64,000 nucleotides of DNA from JBCCJA01 sp039045975 (GCA_039045975.1 JBCCJA010000012.1:1-64000), one strand, 5' to 3'. Shown: positions 1 to 9,022, numbered from the stretch's first letter. The notes: a model not told the origin generated them from the letters alone. Made by a program: numbers and translations.

Positions 1-1
1 A

Positions 2-1720
2 TCCGAAGGAGCAATGGACGCTTCCAATCTCTTAAAGCCCGCCCTGGCGCGTGGCGAGTTGCATTGTGTCGGTGCCACAACGCTGGATGAATACCGCAAG
101 CACGTTGAAAAAGACGCGGCTCTGGCGCGCCGCTTCCAACCACTTTTCGTGGCTGAGCCAACAGTAGAAGATACAATTTCCATTCTGCGCGGCATCAAAG
201 AAAAGTACGAATTGCATCACGGTGTGCGCATTGCTGACAGCGCCTTGGTCTCTGCAGCCACGTTGTCGAACCGTTACATCACCGACCGTTTTCTGCCTGA
301 TAAGGCGATCGACCTGATGGACGAGGCCGGGTCGCGCTTGCGCATGCAGGTCGATTCCAAACCGGAGGAACTGGACGAGCTTGATCGTCGTATCATTCAG
401 CTGAAAATTGAACGCGAGGCTTTGAAGAAAGAAACCGACAAAGCCTCACAGGACAGATTGGAAAAACTGGAGATCGATCTCAGCGAGTTGGAAGAAAAGG
501 CCCAAGCTCTGTCGGCCCGGTGGTTGGCAGAGAAGGATCGGTTGTCGGGAACACGTGAGCTGAAAGAGCATTTGGACCAGGCACGGTCGGAATTGGAGAT
601 TGCCCAGCGCGACGGCGATCTGGCGAAGGCCGGCGAGCTTTCCTATGGCGTCATCCCGGATTTGGTGAAGCGGATTGAAGAAGCCGAAGGCGCTGAAAAC
701 AGCGGTGGCGATACTGAGGCCGTTATGGTTGAAGAGGCTGTGACGCCTGCTCACATCGCCCATGTGGTTTCCCGTTGGACCGGCATTCCGGTTGACAAAA
801 TGCTGGAAGGCGAACGCGAAAAACTGTTGGCGATGGAAGATGTTTTGGCCAACCGCGTGGTTGGTCAGGGCGAGGCGGTTGCCGCCGTATCAAAGGCGGT
901 GCGCCGCAGCCGTGCTGGTCTGCAGGATCCCAACCGTCCAATGGGCTCATTCATTTTCCTGGGGCCGACAGGGGTTGGCAAAACGGAATTGACCAAGGCA
1001 TTGGCCGACTATCTGTTCGATGACGACAGCGCCATGGTCCGCATGGATATGTCAGAATTCATGGAGAAGCATTCGGTTTCTCGGTTGATCGGTGCGCCGC
1101 CAGGCTATGTCGGCTACGATGAAGGCGGTGTGCTTACAGAAGCCGTTCGACGCCGTCCGTATCAGGTCGTGCTTTTCGACGAAATCGAGAAGGCCCATCC
1201 CGATGTATTCAACGTTCTGCTGCAGGTCCTTGACGATGGTCGACTGACTGACGGTCAGGGCCGCACCGTCGACTTCCGCAACGCGATCGTCGTGATGACG
1301 TCGAACATCGGCAGCCGGCACATCCTCGAACTGGCCGACGAGGCGCCCTATCCGGAAATTAAAGAACGCGTCCTCGAAGAACTCCGCACCCAGTTCCGTC
1401 CCGAATTCCTAAACCGCATCGACGAAACGATCGTCTTCGAGCCGCTCACCGCGGCCGAGATACGCCGCATCGTCGACCTGCAACTCGCGCGGCTCGAAGG
1501 CCGACTGGCGGAAGAAGGATTCGGCCTTTCGGTTTCCGACGACGCGAAAGACCTCATCGCGAAAGAAGGCTACGACCCGGTCTACGGGGCCAGGCCGTTA
1601 AAACGTGTTATCCAGCAGCGGCTGGAGAACTCGCTCGCCAACGAAATACTCGCCGGCCGCTTCGAGCCCGGGGCGACGATCAGCGTCGCCGCCACCCCGG
1701 ACGGTTTCTTATTCCAGTAA
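2..1720 (+). CDS. clpB: ClpB disaggregase, C-terminal part (5'-truncated by window edge)
   Basis: ClpB is a hexameric AAA+ chaperone that extracts polypeptides from aggregates together with the DnaK system in the cytosol. The frame is open from base 2 (reads SEGAMDASNLLKPALARGEL), so the gene starts outside the window; the ATG at 14 is internal. Numbering from that ATG, the end of AAA-1 comes first, then the coiled-coil middle domain (about 110-230), then AAA-2 with Walker A GPTGVGKTE (K323), the pore loop GYVGY, Walker B VVLFDEIEKAHPDVF (about 392-406), and the GARPLKR sensor-2 region near the end. The oddity is composition. Up to about base 1260 the codons are mixed (ttg, gaa, att) and the protein resembles alphaproteobacterial ClpB. 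After about 1270 the codons are strongly G/C-ending and the protein resembles planctomycete ClpB. The frame stays intact across the switch. Confidence 0.95.
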   Translation, partial: SEGAMDASNLLKPALARGELHCVGATTLDEYRKHVEKDAALARRFQPLFVAEPTVEDTISILRGIKEKYELHHGVRIADSALVSAATLSNRYITDRFLPDKAIDLMDEAGSRLRMQVDSKPEELDELDRRIIQLKIEREALKKETDKASQDRLEKLEIDLSELEEKAQALSARWLAEKDRLSGTRELKEHLDQARSELEIAQRDGDLAKAGELSYGVIPDLVKRIEEAEGAENSGGDTEAVMVEEAVTPAHIAHVVSRWTGIPVDKMLEGEREKLLAMEDVLANRVVGQGEAVAAVSKAVRRSRAGLQDPNRPMGSFIFLGPTGVGKTELTKALADYLFDDDSAMVRMDMSEFMEKHSVSRLIGAPPGYVGYDEGGVLTEAVRRRPYQVVLFDEIEKAHPDVFNVLLQVLDDGRLTDGQGRTVDFRNAIVVMTSNIGSRHILELADEAPYPEIKERVLEELRTQFRPEFLNRIDETIVFEPLTAAEIRRIVDLQLARLEGRLAEEGFGLSVSDDAKDLIAKEGYDPVYGARPLKRVIQQRLENSLANEILAGRFEPGATISVAATPDGFLFQ

Positions 1721-1739
1721 ACCGGCCAGGGCTGAACGA

Positions 1740-1767
1740 CGTCGCATCGCCGGCAGGCGACGCGACG
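1740..1767. terminator. Hairpin between convergent clpB and DUF1080 genes
   Basis: A 12-bp stem (1740-1751 with 1756-1767) with one A/C mismatch and a GGCA loop lies 19 bases after the clpB stop and 15 bases before the end of the convergent gene. It has no T tract on either side. A bidirectional, possibly Rho-assisted end signal is inferred from position only. Confidence 0.4.
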
Positions 1768-1782
1768 TCGACCGCGACGAAG

Positions 1783-2502
1783 TCAGTCGAGTTCTTCGAT
1801 CGTGATGTTGCGGAACCACACCGGGTCGTTGTGGTCCTGCAGAGAAATATGGCCTTCGGCCAAAGTCATGAACTTCCCGACCCAAGGGCCGCGGGAGAAT
1901 TTGCTCTCGGCGAGCTTCTGGTCCCATTCGGGCGTCCCCATCCGCAGCTCGGCGACGACGTCGCCGTTCAGATAGTGAGAGATCAGCCCGTCTTCGATGC
2001 GGATCCGGCCCGAGTTCCACTCGCCGACCGCTTTCGGCTCGGCCGACGGGACGATCATGTCGTAGATCGCACCGGCCCGGTGCGAATCGATCTTCCCGTC
2101 CTTATGGACGTCGTTGTCGAGCACCTGATATTCCGAGCCGGTGAAGTACGGCTTCTTGTCTCCGAGGCCGACGCGGTAAATCACGCCGCTGTTACTTCCC
2201 TCGGCGACCTTCCACTCGAAGCGGAGGTCGAAGTCTCCGTAAGCCTCCCGCGTGACGAGGTTGACCTGCTTCTTGTTCGATCCGGGCCCCTGCATGCCGC
2301 GGCCGGCGAAGTGCAAAGAACCGTCCGCGTCGACCTGCCACAGGTCGCCGAATTCGGGACGCTCGTAGCCGGTCCAGTTCGCGTCGAGCGACGCCTGCGT
2401 GCCGTCGAACAGGACGATCGGCTTGCCGGCGTGACCGGCGGTCGACAGCCCGAAGACAAACGTGAAGGCACACAAGCCGAGCAGCGAAGGGCGAAGGCGC
2501 AT
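1783..2502 (-). CDS. Secreted DUF1080 protein (3-keto-disaccharide hydrolase family)
   Basis: This is a 239-residue protein of the DUF1080 / 3-keto-disaccharide hydrolase family (PF06439). The family has a concanavalin-like beta-sandwich fold, is greatly expanded in Planctomycetes, and some members hydrolyse 3-keto-glycosides. A signal peptide ends at about STAGHA, so the protein should be exported. The mature part starts with the family hallmark IVLFDGTQ and carries FRFEWK-like, SGVIYRV, EYQVLDND and GEWNSGRI stretches, ending in WFRNITIEEL. I chose the ATG at 2502; an in-frame GTG at 2514 adds four residues. It is convergent with clpB and divergent from the DUF456 gene. The substrate cannot be read from sequence. 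Confidence 0.85.
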   Translation of the reverse strand: MRLRPSLLGLCAFTFVFGLSTAGHAGKPIVLFDGTQASLDANWTGYERPEFGDLWQVDADGSLHFAGRGMQGPGSNKKQVNLVTREAYGDFDLRFEWKVAEGSNSGVIYRVGLGDKKPYFTGSEYQVLDNDVHKDGKIDSHRAGAIYDMIVPSAEPKAVGEWNSGRIRIEDGLISHYLNGDVVAELRMGTPEWDQKLAESKFSRGPWVGKFMTLAEGHISLQDHNDPVWFRNITIEELD

Positions 2503-2649
2503 GGAAAAGCTCACGGGAAGACTGAGGATGGATGACCGGCAGGAAAATCTGCCGGGAGGCGGGCCGTCGGCACGATCGAGCGGTCCGATCGTGAAACTCT
2601 GCCGGCAACATCAGACTATCGTCAACGGTCGATGCGTGGGGCGTAACGC

Positions 2650-3324
2650 GTGGGTGACTTTTTGAACCGCTGGGTCGAGTCAGCCGGGACGTTCGGGGAG
2701 GCCGTGCTGTCTTCCCCGGCCTGGTACGTGCCCGCCGCCCTGACGCTGACCGTCGCGGTCGGGGCCCTCTGGTTGGTGAACGCCGTCATGTTGCCCGGCA
2801 ACTGGGCGATCGCGGTGGCGGCCGCCGGCTGGGCCTGGCTCATGCCGGCCGACGAATGGGGCCGCGGCTTCGGCTGGGGAACGGTCGTGGTGTTGTTCGT
2901 CCTCGCGGGTCTGGGCGAACTGCTCGAAGCGGTCGCCGGCGTCGCCGGGGCCGCCGGGAAAGGCGGCAGCCGGCGAGCGGCGGTCCTGTCGATGGCCGGG
3001 GCCGCCGTCGGTGGACTGTTCGGGGCGACGGCCGGCGTCCCGCTGCCGCTGATCGGCCCGCTCGTCGGGGCGGTCATGCTCGGGGCCGCCGGGGCGTTCG
3101 CGGGGGCGTTTTTCGGCGAACTCTGGAAGGGTCGGGCTTCGACCGACGGCTTCGCGGTCGGGACCGGGGCTTTCTGGGGCAAGCTGTTGGGTACGCTCGG
3201 CCGGCTCGCGTGCGGAGCGGTCATGGTCGCGATCGTCGCGATTTTCGTCTGGCTCCCGGTCGAGCCGATCCCCGATGCTCCGACTGAGCTCCCGGCCGAC
3301 GCGGTGAGCGTACCGACGCCGTAA
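2650..3324 (+). CDS. DUF456 family membrane protein
   Basis: This 224-residue integral membrane protein matches the DUF456 family (PF04306), which has no established function. Visible features are an LPGNW motif (about residue 43), a Gly/Ala-rich core of several hydrophobic helices, a glycine-rich turn AAVGGLFGATAGVPLPLIGP, a GAFFGELWKGR segment, and a C-terminal helix ending FVWLPVEP. The start is GTG. The next gene begins 33 bases downstream, so co-transcription with the aldehyde dehydrogenase is plausible. The family assignment rests on the motif pattern and helix layout; the physiological role is unknown. Confidence 0.7.
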   Translation: MGDFLNRWVESAGTFGEAVLSSPAWYVPAALTLTVAVGALWLVNAVMLPGNWAIAVAAAGWAWLMPADEWGRGFGWGTVVVLFVLAGLGELLEAVAGVAGAAGKGGSRRAAVLSMAGAAVGGLFGATAGVPLPLIGPLVGAVMLGAAGAFAGAFFGELWKGRASTDGFAVGTGAFWGKLLGTLGRLACGAVMVAIVAIFVWLPVEPIPDAPTELPADAVSVPTP

Positions 3325-3357
3325 ACTGGCAAAGCAGATCTGACACGCAGAGCACCG

Positions 3358-4884
3358 ATGTCCGACGCCGTCGTCGAACCGCCGTCTACTGTCCGCGACG
3401 CAGGGCCCGGCCCGTCCGACGTCGCCGACACCCTCGCGAAGTTGGACGCCGCCCGGGACGCCGCGACGGCTTGGGCCCGGGTCGATCTGAGCGACCGCCT
3501 GGCCTGCGTCCGCCGCTTCCGCCACCTCGTCGCCGAGCGGCCCGACGACTTCCTCTATTCGGTCACGATCCCGCAGCGGCGGAACCGGGCCGAGACCATC
3601 GCGTCCGAACTCCTCCCGCTCGCCGACGGCTGCAAATTCCTCGAAGCCGAATCGCCGACGATTTTGGGCCCGAGGCCGCTGCCGACGCGGTCCCGTCCCG
3701 ACTGGCTGAAAGGCGTCGAGGCCGTCGAACACCGCGAACCGTTCGGCGTCGTGCTGATCATCGCCACCTGGAATTACCCGCTGCTTTTGCCTGGTATCCA
3801 AGCGATCCAGGCCCTCACGGCGGGCAACGCGGTGCTGTTGAAGCCGGGCCCGGCCGGTGCCGACGCGGCCGCGACGCTCGTCGAGGCGTTGCGCGACTGC
3901 GGCGTCCCGGAAGATGCCGTCGCGTTGCTGCCCGATTCCGTCGAGGCGGCACAGACCGCGATCGACCCCAGCCCCGAAGTCCGGGGCGTTGACAAGATCG
4001 CGCTCACCGGGGCCGCCGCGACCGGGCGGGCCGTACTCGCACAGGCCGCCGAACGGCTCACCCCCGCCGCGATGGAGCTCTCCGGCTGCGACGCGGTCTT
4101 CGTGCGTGGCGACGCCGACCTCGACCTCGTCACGAAGTGCCTCGCCCTCGGCATGACCTTCAACGGCAGTGCGACCTGCATCGCGCCGCGGCGGGTCTTC
4201 GTGCACGACGCGGTCGCCGAAGAGCTCGGCACGCGACTGAAGAACGCCTTCGCCGACGTGCCGTCCGCCCCGGTCGACCGTCGTATCGCCGACCGGCTCG
4301 ACGCGCTCGTGGCCGACGCGACCGCGGCCGGCGCGTCGCTCGCGGCCGGGTCGATCGACGACGGCGATCCCGCGACCGTCATGCCCCACCTGCTGCTCGA
4401 CGTCTCGCCCGATGCCGAACTGGTCCGCTCGGACGTCTTCGCCCCGGTCCTGTCCGTAATGCCGGTCGCCGACGACCGGGCGGCCCTCGCTGCCGACGGC
4501 AACTGTCCGTACGCACTCGGGGCGACCGTCTTCGGACGCGAGGACGCCGCCCGCGAACTCGCCGCCTGCGTCGACGCCGGCTGCGTCGTCATCAATGACT
4601 TCTTAATTCCGACGGCCGACCCACGGGTCGCGTTCGGCGGCCGCGGCGAGAGCGGCTTCGGCGTCACCCGCGGCGGCGAAGGCCTCCGCGAGATGACCCG
4701 CCCGAAGACGGTCCTCGTCCAAAAATCGAGTTGGCGGCCCCACCTCGACCCGCCGACGCCGGGCCACGAAGACTTTTTTAAGAACTACCTCCGCTGGCAA
4801 CACGCCGAGAACGCGTCTGACCGCCGTGCCGGGATGTTCGCGTTCCTGAAAGAGGTCTACGCCCAGTGGCGGGCTAAGCGTTGA
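3358..4884 (+). CDS. Aldehyde dehydrogenase family protein
   Basis: This is a 508-residue NAD(P)-dependent aldehyde dehydrogenase that oxidises an unidentified aldehyde to a carboxylate in the cytosol. Family landmarks are present: the ATWNYPLLLP Rossmann entry with KPGPAGADAA, an ALTGAAATGRAV glycine motif, the general base in MELSGCDAVF (E240) and the nucleophile in GSATCIAPRR (C274). The C-terminal oligomerisation part contains FGGRGESGFGVTRGGEGL. The CDS starts 33 bases after DUF456 and ends just before an inverted repeat. The C-terminal ~50 residues after KTVLVQK (HLDPPTPGHEDFFKNYLRW) extend beyond many ALDHs. The substrate cannot be assigned. Confidence 0.88.
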   Translation: MSDAVVEPPSTVRDAGPGPSDVADTLAKLDAARDAATAWARVDLSDRLACVRRFRHLVAERPDDFLYSVTIPQRRNRAETIASELLPLADGCKFLEAESPTILGPRPLPTRSRPDWLKGVEAVEHREPFGVVLIIATWNYPLLLPGIQAIQALTAGNAVLLKPGPAGADAAATLVEALRDCGVPEDAVALLPDSVEAAQTAIDPSPEVRGVDKIALTGAAATGRAVLAQAAERLTPAAMELSGCDAVFVRGDADLDLVTKCLALGMTFNGSATCIAPRRVFVHDAVAEELGTRLKNAFADVPSAPVDRRIADRLDALVADATAAGASLAAGSIDDGDPATVMPHLLLDVSPDAELVRSDVFAPVLSVMPVADDRAALAADGNCPYALGATVFGREDAARELAACVDAGCVVINDFLIPTADPRVAFGGRGESGFGVTRGGEGLREMTRPKTVLVQKSSWRPHLDPPTPGHEDFFKNYLRWQHAENASDRRAGMFAFLKEVYAQWRAKR

Positions 4885-4898
4885 AGCCCGACGCCGTC

Positions 4899-5000
4899 AG
4901 GCGAGGTGTCTCAACGCTCGGGTCGATCGAACGAAGTCCGATCAACGTCAACCGTGACTCGCAATCCGGCCTCTTCGAACAACCCCGAAACACCTCGCCT
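4899..5000. repeat. Separated 11-bp inverted repeat between convergent genes
   Basis: AGGCGAGGTGT (4899-4909) and its exact complement ACACCTCGCCT (4990-5000) flank about 80 bases between the ends of the aldehyde dehydrogenase and the DUF502 gene. A long-loop hairpin or a paired transcription end is possible. I see no gene inside. Confidence 0.4.
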
Positions 5001-5626
5001 TACGTCTCGGGCTCCAACGAGTCTGCGTTCATCCCGACCAATCCCACCGCCCCGCGACCGAGCTTCTCGAAGGTCGCCATCAGTTCGCCGAAGTCGGCCT
5101 CGACCTCGGTCAGTTGGGTCGCCGAGACGAAGCAGACCTGACCGCTCCAGGCGTCGGGCGAGCCGGGCAGGTAGACCGTCGCGACCCCGTCTTCCGAGCG
5201 TTCGATCTCCAGGCCCAGCCGCGTCACGCCGGCGAACGGCACGAGCACCGGCGTCGCCCGGTCGTCGAGGTCGGCGTCCCCGACCCCCTCGGCGAGCTGG
5301 TACTTGTAGACCGCGTACCGCGGGAACACGAACAGGATCGCCTTCTCCGCCAGCCGCGACAGCTGTCGCCCGTACTTCAACCGCGCGAACAAGCCCGCCG
5401 CGAAACAGAGCACCAGGAACACGCCGACCACGATCAACACGATCAGCCCGTAGCCGTAGACCGTGTCGATGCCGAGCGTGTCCCGGACGAACGACGCCAC
5501 CCACAGCACGGTCGGCACGACCGGCCCGAGCAGAAACCCGATCACCGCCAGTGGCAGCAGGAAAAAGAGCCCGCCGACCGCGGTCGTCTTCAGGACACCG
5601 AATTGGCGGGTGACGTGTTCACGCAT
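5000..5626 (-). CDS. DUF502 family membrane protein
   Basis: This 208-residue protein resembles DUF502 (PF04367), a widespread family without an assigned biochemical role. Two long hydrophobic hairpins lie near the N-terminus (GGLFFLLPLAVIGFLLG, and a second run around GYGLIVLIVVGVFLVLC). They are followed by LFARLKYGRQLSRLAEKAIL and a soluble beta-rich domain with the family-like YLPGSPDAWSGQVCFV stretch (about residues 150-166). The start is the ATG at 5626, preceded by a modest GGAAA. The C-terminal tail after about residue 185 is the least conserved-looking part. It sits alone on the minus strand between convergent and divergent neighbours. Confidence 0.7.
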   Translation of the reverse strand: MREHVTRQFGVLKTTAVGGLFFLLPLAVIGFLLGPVVPTVLWVASFVRDTLGIDTVYGYGLIVLIVVGVFLVLCFAAGLFARLKYGRQLSRLAEKAILFVFPRYAVYKYQLAEGVGDADLDDRATPVLVPFAGVTRLGLEIERSEDGVATVYLPGSPDAWSGQVCFVSATQLTEVEADFGELMATFEKLGRGAVGLVGMNADSLEPET

Positions 5627-5684
5627 TGACGGTTTCCGAAATTCGAGTTTCCGTAGACCAAGAAGCCGTCTGACGATTCCGGGA

Positions 5685-6119
5685 TCATCGTTTCGATCTC
5701 ATTGACCGAATTCCTTTGGCCGAAACACGAACCAGGCCGATCACTGCGTAGCAGGTCAGAAAGTGCGTCACACCTTCGACAGGTCGAGGTGGGCCACCCG
5801 TGTCGAGAGGGACACTGCTTGCGGAAAAAGCGAGAAGTCCGAAAAACAGTCCCGCCAAGAGATCGCGAAGCTCTCGCCGAGTCGCGACGGCCACCGGAAG
5901 AATCGAGAGGAAAACAGCGGCAGATATCGCGACGACGAGCTCGGTCCGTTGTCGCTCATGCCAGGGACTGTAGTGCGAGAAAAGGAACAGGTGGCGGTAG
6001 TAGCTGATTCCCAAACAGACGATCAGTCCGATTGCGGCCCACTTCAGCGTCGACCTGACGATTCGCAAAGAAGGACCGGGTCGGGCAGCGTTGTCTTTCG
6101 CTTGCATCCCACCCCACAT
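5685..6119 (-). CDS. Hypothetical small membrane protein
   Basis: I do not recognise this 144-residue protein. It has four probable membrane segments: WAAIGLIVCLGISYY, LVVAISAAVFLSILPVA, LLAGLFFGLLAFSAS and FLTCYAVIGLVRV. A polar loop (HYSPWHERQRTE) follows the first helix and the C-terminus is basic. The ATG at 6119 has a GGGAG eight bases upstream, supporting this start over the ATG at 6107. Base composition is lower in GC than its neighbours. It is divergent from rpsO, so their promoters share the ~100-base gap. It could be a planctomycete-specific membrane protein; no function is proposed. Confidence 0.55.
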   Translation of the reverse strand: MWGGMQAKDNAARPGPSLRIVRSTLKWAAIGLIVCLGISYYRHLFLFSHYSPWHERQRTELVVAISAAVFLSILPVAVATRRELRDLLAGLFFGLLAFSASSVPLDTGGPPRPVEGVTHFLTCYAVIGLVRVSAKGIRSMRSKR

Positions 6120-6219
6120 CCGCTACTCTCCCGCCCTTCGAGCAAGCATCGGAAAAGTCTAGGGTATTCGAAAGACGCCACGCGGCCGCGACGGCCCGGC
6201 CACGGAGTGTGATTCGCTG

Positions 6220-6489
6220 ATGTCGATTACCAAAGAGAAGAAAGCGGCCGTCATCGAGGAGTTCCGGCGGGACGAGAAGGACACCGGCTCGGCCGAGGTC
6301 CAGATCGCCGTCCTGACCAACCGGATCAACGCTCTGACCGAGCACATGAAGGCGAACAAGAAGGACCACGCCAGCCGGCGAGGCCTACTCATGCTCGTCT
6401 CCAAGCGGCGGAGCCTCCTCAACTACATCCACCGCACGCAGCCCGAGACCTACCGGTCCTTGCTCGAACGCCTGTCGTTGCGTCGCTAG
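6220..6489 (+). CDS. rpsO: 30S ribosomal protein S15
   Basis: S15 binds 16S rRNA at the h20-h22 junction and is an early 30S assembly protein. The 89-residue length is typical. Diagnostic stretches are TGSAEVQIAVLTNRINALT, the HMKANKKDHASRRGLL helix-loop and the C-terminal RRSLLNYIHRTQPETY. It is followed by pnp, the classic bacterial rpsO-pnp order. The ATG at 6220 is the family start. Confidence 0.97.
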   Translation: MSITKEKKAAVIEEFRRDEKDTGSAEVQIAVLTNRINALTEHMKANKKDHASRRGLLMLVSKRRSLLNYIHRTQPETYRSLLERLSLRR

Positions 6490-6493
6490 TTGC

Positions 6494-6528
6494 CGGCGGC
6501 ATGGGGCCGTCGCTCGACGTGTTTTTTT
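6494..6528 (+). terminator. Weak attenuator/terminator-like hairpin after rpsO
   Basis: CGGCGGC (6494-6500) pairs with GCCGTCG (6506-6512) including one G-T pair. A run of seven T follows at 6522-6528 after a nine-base gap. It begins five bases after the rpsO stop, so it could partly terminate rpsO transcripts before pnp. The gap before the T run makes this weak. Confidence 0.3.
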
Positions 6529-6648
6529 GTTACAGGCTCGCGACCGCGGGTCCGACGTGAACGTGCCTGTTCGAGTCGTCTTTTCACGGCGTGAACAGTC
6601 GCGTTCACAACCCTCCGCTCGCGGGCCGCTTCTTCAAGGAGTGCTCGA

Positions 6649-8784
6649 ATGAGTGATTCTGACTTCCCGGAACCGATCACCGTCTCGCGTGAGATCGGCG
6701 GTCGCACCTACAGCCTGACGACCGGCGAGATCGCCAAGCAGTCGTCCGGCACCGTCCTCGTGCAGTACGGCGAGACCGTCCTGCTCGTCGCGACCCAGCA
6801 CGGCCCGCCGCGGCCGGGCATCGATTTCTTCCCGCTGCAGGTCGATTACCGCGAACGGCTGGCCGCGGCCGGCAAGTTCGCCGGCGGCTTCCTCAAGCGC
6901 GAGGGCCGGCCGACGACCAAGGAGATTCTCGCCGCCCGCGTCACCGACCGCCCGCTGCGGCCGCTGTTCCCGAAGGGCTACAAGGACGAGATCCAGATCC
7001 AGGCCAACACCATGGCCTGTGACGGCGAGAACGACCCGGCCCCGCTGATCGCAACCGGCGCCTCGGCCGGCCTGATGATCGCGTCGGAGATCCCGTTCCT
7101 CGGGCCGATCGCCTCGGCCCGCGTCGGCCGCGTCGAGGGCGAACTGGTCCTGTTCCCGACGCACGAGCAGATGCAGGACTCCGACCTCGACATGATCGTC
7201 GGCGGGTCAAAAACCGAAGTCTCGATGATCGAAGGCTTCGCGAACCAGCTGCCCGAAGACGAAATGGCCGACGCGGTCATGTTCGCCCACAAGGCCGTCG
7301 TCGAGCTCTGCGACCTGCAGGAAGAGCTCATGAAGGCGGTCGGGGCCGAGCCGACCGACTACACCCCGCCGGAGCCGAGCCCGCTCATCCAGGTGCTCGT
7401 CGACAAGGCCTACGACAAGGTCAAAGAGGCCAAGACGACCGGCGAGAAGGCCGACCGCCAGGTCCGCATGCGGGAGATCAAGGACGAGCTCGAGGCCGAG
7501 CTCTTCCCCGAGGACGCCGACGCGACCGCCGACGGCCACCCGAAAATCGACTTCGGCGGGGCCTACTACAAGCTCGAGGGCAAGGTCGTCCGCGACATGC
7601 TGCTCGAGGGCAAGCGGCTCGACGGCCGTACGCCCGACGAACTGCGGCCGATCGCCTGTAAGGCCGGCGTCCTGCCGCGGGTCCACGGCTCGGCGTTATT
7701 CACCCGGGGCGAGACGCAGTCGCTGATGACCGTCACGCTCGGCACGACGAAAGACCAGCAGCGGGTCGACGGCCTGTTCGGCGAGTTCTCCGAGCGGTTC
7801 ATGCTGCACTACTACTTCCCGAGCTATTCGGTCGGCGAAGTCCGCCCGATCCGCGGCCCGGGCCGACGCGAAATCGGCCACGGCGTCCTCGCCGAGCGTT
7901 CGGTCTATCCCGTCGTGCCCGACATCGAGAAGTTCCCCTACACGGTCCGTGCGATCTCGGACATCACCGAGTCGAACGGCTCGTCGTCGATGGCGTCGGT
8001 CTGTGCCGCCACGCTCGGCCTGATGGACGCCGGAGTGCCGATCTCGCAGCCGGTCGCGGGCATCTCGATCGGCCTCGTCAAAGAGGACGACAAATTCACC
8101 CTCCTGACCGACATCATGGGGGACGAGGACCACTTCGGGGACATGGACTTCAAGGTCGCCGGCACCCAACGCGGGATCACCGGCATTCAGCTCGACCTGA
8201 AGGTCACCGGCGTCAACGAAGAGATCATCCGCGAGACGCTCAAGCAGGCCCGCAAGGCACGCATCGAGCTGCTCAAGAAGATGCTCGGGGCGATCCGTCG
8301 CCCGCGGGCCGAGATCTCCGACCACGCCCCGCGGCTGACGTCGATCAAGATCAACCCGGAGAAGATCGGCCTGCTGATCGGCCCGGGCGGCAAGACGATC
8401 CGCGCGATCCAGGAAGAGACCGGCGCGTCGCTCGACGTCTCCGACGACGGCGTCGTGATGGTCGCCGCGACCGACGGCGATTCGGCCGAAGCCGCCATCG
8501 CCCGCGTCGAGGCCCTCACCGAAGACGTGACCGTCGGCCGCGTTTACGAGGGCAAAGTGACCTCGATCAAAGACTTCGGTGCCTTCGTCGAGATCGCCCC
8601 CGGCAAAGACGGGCTCTGCCACATCAGCGAGCTCGCCCACGGGTTCGTCAAAAGCGTCTCCGACGTCTGCTCCGTCGGCGACGTGCTGCAGGTAAAGGTC
8701 ATCGCCGTCGACGACCAGAACCGCGTGAAACTCTCCCGCAAGGTGCTGCTCGCCGACGAAGAGGGCGACGACGATGAGGACTGA
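6649..8784 (+). CDS. pnp: Polyribonucleotide nucleotidyltransferase (PNPase)
   Basis: PNPase is a trimeric phosphorolytic 3'-5' exoribonuclease of mRNA decay. The 711 residues follow the full domain order: RNase PH-1 (about 15-145), an alpha-helical linker (about 240-310), RNase PH-2 (about 325-550) with the catalytic segment GDEDHFGDMDFKVAG (D494 and D500 probable catalytic acids), a KH domain with the GPGG loop at 578-581, and an S1 domain (about 630-700). The C-terminus is acidic (EEGDDDED). A clear AAGGAG lies eight bases before the ATG. The gene ends just ahead of a strong intrinsic terminator. Confidence 0.97.
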   Translation: MSDSDFPEPITVSREIGGRTYSLTTGEIAKQSSGTVLVQYGETVLLVATQHGPPRPGIDFFPLQVDYRERLAAAGKFAGGFLKREGRPTTKEILAARVTDRPLRPLFPKGYKDEIQIQANTMACDGENDPAPLIATGASAGLMIASEIPFLGPIASARVGRVEGELVLFPTHEQMQDSDLDMIVGGSKTEVSMIEGFANQLPEDEMADAVMFAHKAVVELCDLQEELMKAVGAEPTDYTPPEPSPLIQVLVDKAYDKVKEAKTTGEKADRQVRMREIKDELEAELFPEDADATADGHPKIDFGGAYYKLEGKVVRDMLLEGKRLDGRTPDELRPIACKAGVLPRVHGSALFTRGETQSLMTVTLGTTKDQQRVDGLFGEFSERFMLHYYFPSYSVGEVRPIRGPGRREIGHGVLAERSVYPVVPDIEKFPYTVRAISDITESNGSSSMASVCAATLGLMDAGVPISQPVAGISIGLVKEDDKFTLLTDIMGDEDHFGDMDFKVAGTQRGITGIQLDLKVTGVNEEIIRETLKQARKARIELLKKMLGAIRRPRAEISDHAPRLTSIKINPEKIGLLIGPGGKTIRAIQEETGASLDVSDDGVVMVAATDGDSAEAAIARVEALTEDVTVGRVYEGKVTSIKDFGAFVEIAPGKDGLCHISELAHGFVKSVSDVCSVGDVLQVKVIAVDDQNRVKLSRKVLLADEEGDDDED

Positions 8785-8827
8785 TCTCGGGGATCGCGTC
8801 GAACCCTGAAATCTCCATTTTCTCGCG

Positions 8828-8858
8828 ACGGCGGCCGGTGTTCCGGCCGCCGTTTTTT
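8828..8858 (+). terminator. Intrinsic terminator of rpsO-pnp
   Basis: A perfect 10-bp GC stem, CGGCGGCCGG (8829-8838) with CCGGCCGCCG (8843-8852), has a TGTT loop and is followed at once by six T. It lies 44 bases after the pnp stop. It is the best intrinsic terminator in the window. Confidence 0.9.
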
Positions 8859-9022
8859 ACGTGACCGGCACGACCGCACGATCCGTCGCGTCGGGACGCG
8901 ACACCCTCGTCTTACGCGTCCTCGCCATTTTGCCCGGACATCCGTTCCGGCCTGTTCCGAAAGAGAGAGTGTCGCGGCCGGCCACGCCGCGGTTTCCCGC
9001 CCCCGGCCTGCCGAGCCTCTCG

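Noticed and set aside
2680..4389. Long minus-strand open frame (over 500 codons) opposite DUF456 and the aldehyde dehydrogenase
   Set aside because: Composition is Arg/Gly/Asp-rich with no family motifs. It is the mirror of GC-rich coding sequence, which commonly leaves antisense frames open.
8861..9022. Upstream extension of the hypothetical gene at 9023
   Set aside because: It begins immediately after the pnp terminator and encodes an Arg/Pro-rich run without protein character; the ATG at 9023 with a hydrophobic start fits better.
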